This document shows positions 6,083 through 6,348 of a DNA stretch of 6,348 bases, in pieces. The notes under the pieces are model-generated. The model did no database searches and had not been told where the DNA came from. It worked only from the letters and a program-made list of their open reading frames with translations. This DNA comes from RHKX01 sp964641695 (GTDB taxonomy: Bacteria; Actinomycetota; Thermoleophilia; Solirubrobacterales; 70-9), in the NCBI GenBank assembly GCA_964641695.1, contig CAZXKG010000136.1, positions 1-6,348 on the forward strand, in the 5' to 3' direction. The translations under genes were made by a program, and so were the position numbers. Every line of letters starts with the position of its first letter. Position 1 is the first letter of the stretch.

Positions 6083-6348
6083 ATGGCAGCAGCGAACAAG
6101 CCCACGCCGATTGAAGCCGGTTCCAAGGATGCGAAGGCGAAGGACGCGGCGCTCAAGGCTGCGCTGACGCAGATCGAGCGCGAGTTCGGACAGGGCAGCG
6201 TGATGAAGCTGGGCGCGGACTCCGTGATCGAGGTCGAGGCGATCCCCACGGGCGCGCTCTCGCTCGATCTGGCGCTTGGCGTCGGCGGTGTTCCGCGCGG
6301 CCGGATCGTCGAGATCTTCGGCCCGGAGTCCTCGGGCAAGACGACGCT
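6083..6348 (+). CDS. recA: Recombinase RecA (N-terminal part, cut by window end)
   Basis: The first 88 residues of RecA, the ATP-dependent strand-exchange protein and SOS co-protease that triggers LexA self-cleavage. Visible are the N-terminal helix region with the conserved IEREFGQGSVMKLG stretch (31-44), IPTGALSLDLALGVGG (54-69) and the Walker A motif GPESSGKTT (80-88), where the window stops. Compared with E. coli RecA, from memory, the Walker A lies about 14 residues later because of a Lys/Ala-rich N-terminal extension. Such extensions vary among bacteria. The ATG is supported by the strong upstream ribosome binding site. The LexA box and TANNNT motif upstream indicate an independent, damage-inducible promoter. 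Downstream genes are outside the window. Confidence 0.98.
   Translation, partial: MAAANKPTPIEAGSKDAKAKDAALKAALTQIEREFGQGSVMKLGADSVIEVEAIPTGALSLDLALGVGGVPRGRIVEIFGPESSGKTT

Overview
The window looks like a conserved chromosomal housekeeping region from a high-GC bacterium, most likely an actinobacterium. Class Thermoleophilia (Solirubrobacterales or relatives) is my best guess. The grounds are the strong G/C preference at third codon positions, the gene set ftsK / rodZ-like / cinA / recA, a GAAC-N4-GTTC-type LexA box, and TANNNT -10 motifs placed so close to start codons that two transcripts look leaderless or nearly so. The organism assignment is inference, because no rRNA is present.

Layout. 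Positions 1-63 may be the tail of an upstream gene that cannot be identified. Positions 64-293 form a gene-free stretch dominated by a tandem duplication of an 80-bp unit (101-180 and 181-260). The ftsK/spoIIIE DNA translocase follows (about 294-2774). After a 33-bp gap with its own likely -10 motif comes a RodZ-like membrane protein with a cytoplasmic helix-turn-helix (2808-3593). It overlaps by 4 bp (ATGA) with a full-length two-domain cinA (3590-4861). On the opposite strand lies an epoxide-hydrolase-like alpha/beta hydrolase (4896-5804), convergent with cinA and divergent from recA. The 278-bp divergent intergenic region (5805-6082) holds the hydrolase promoter, a LexA (SOS) box, a probable recA promoter, a leader with two perfect palindromes and a strong Shine-Dalgarno. 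recA starts at 6083 and is cut by the window edge after 88 codons, just past its Walker A motif.

How the genes relate. FtsK (chromosome segregation at division), the RodZ-like protein (cell shape/envelope), CinA (pyridine nucleotide repair) and RecA (recombination/SOS) form an old neighbourhood also found in Bacillus (spoIIIE, ymfM, pgsA, cinA, recA). Here pgsA is absent between rodZ and cinA, and a hydrolase on the other strand separates cinA from recA. recA therefore relies on its own promoter, which appears to be under LexA control.

I found no phage, transposon, CRISPR, toxin-antitoxin or defence genes, and nothing that amounts to a new biological system. The least explained element is the 80-bp tandem repeat upstream of ftsK. 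The recA/hydrolase intergenic region is the most regulation-dense part.
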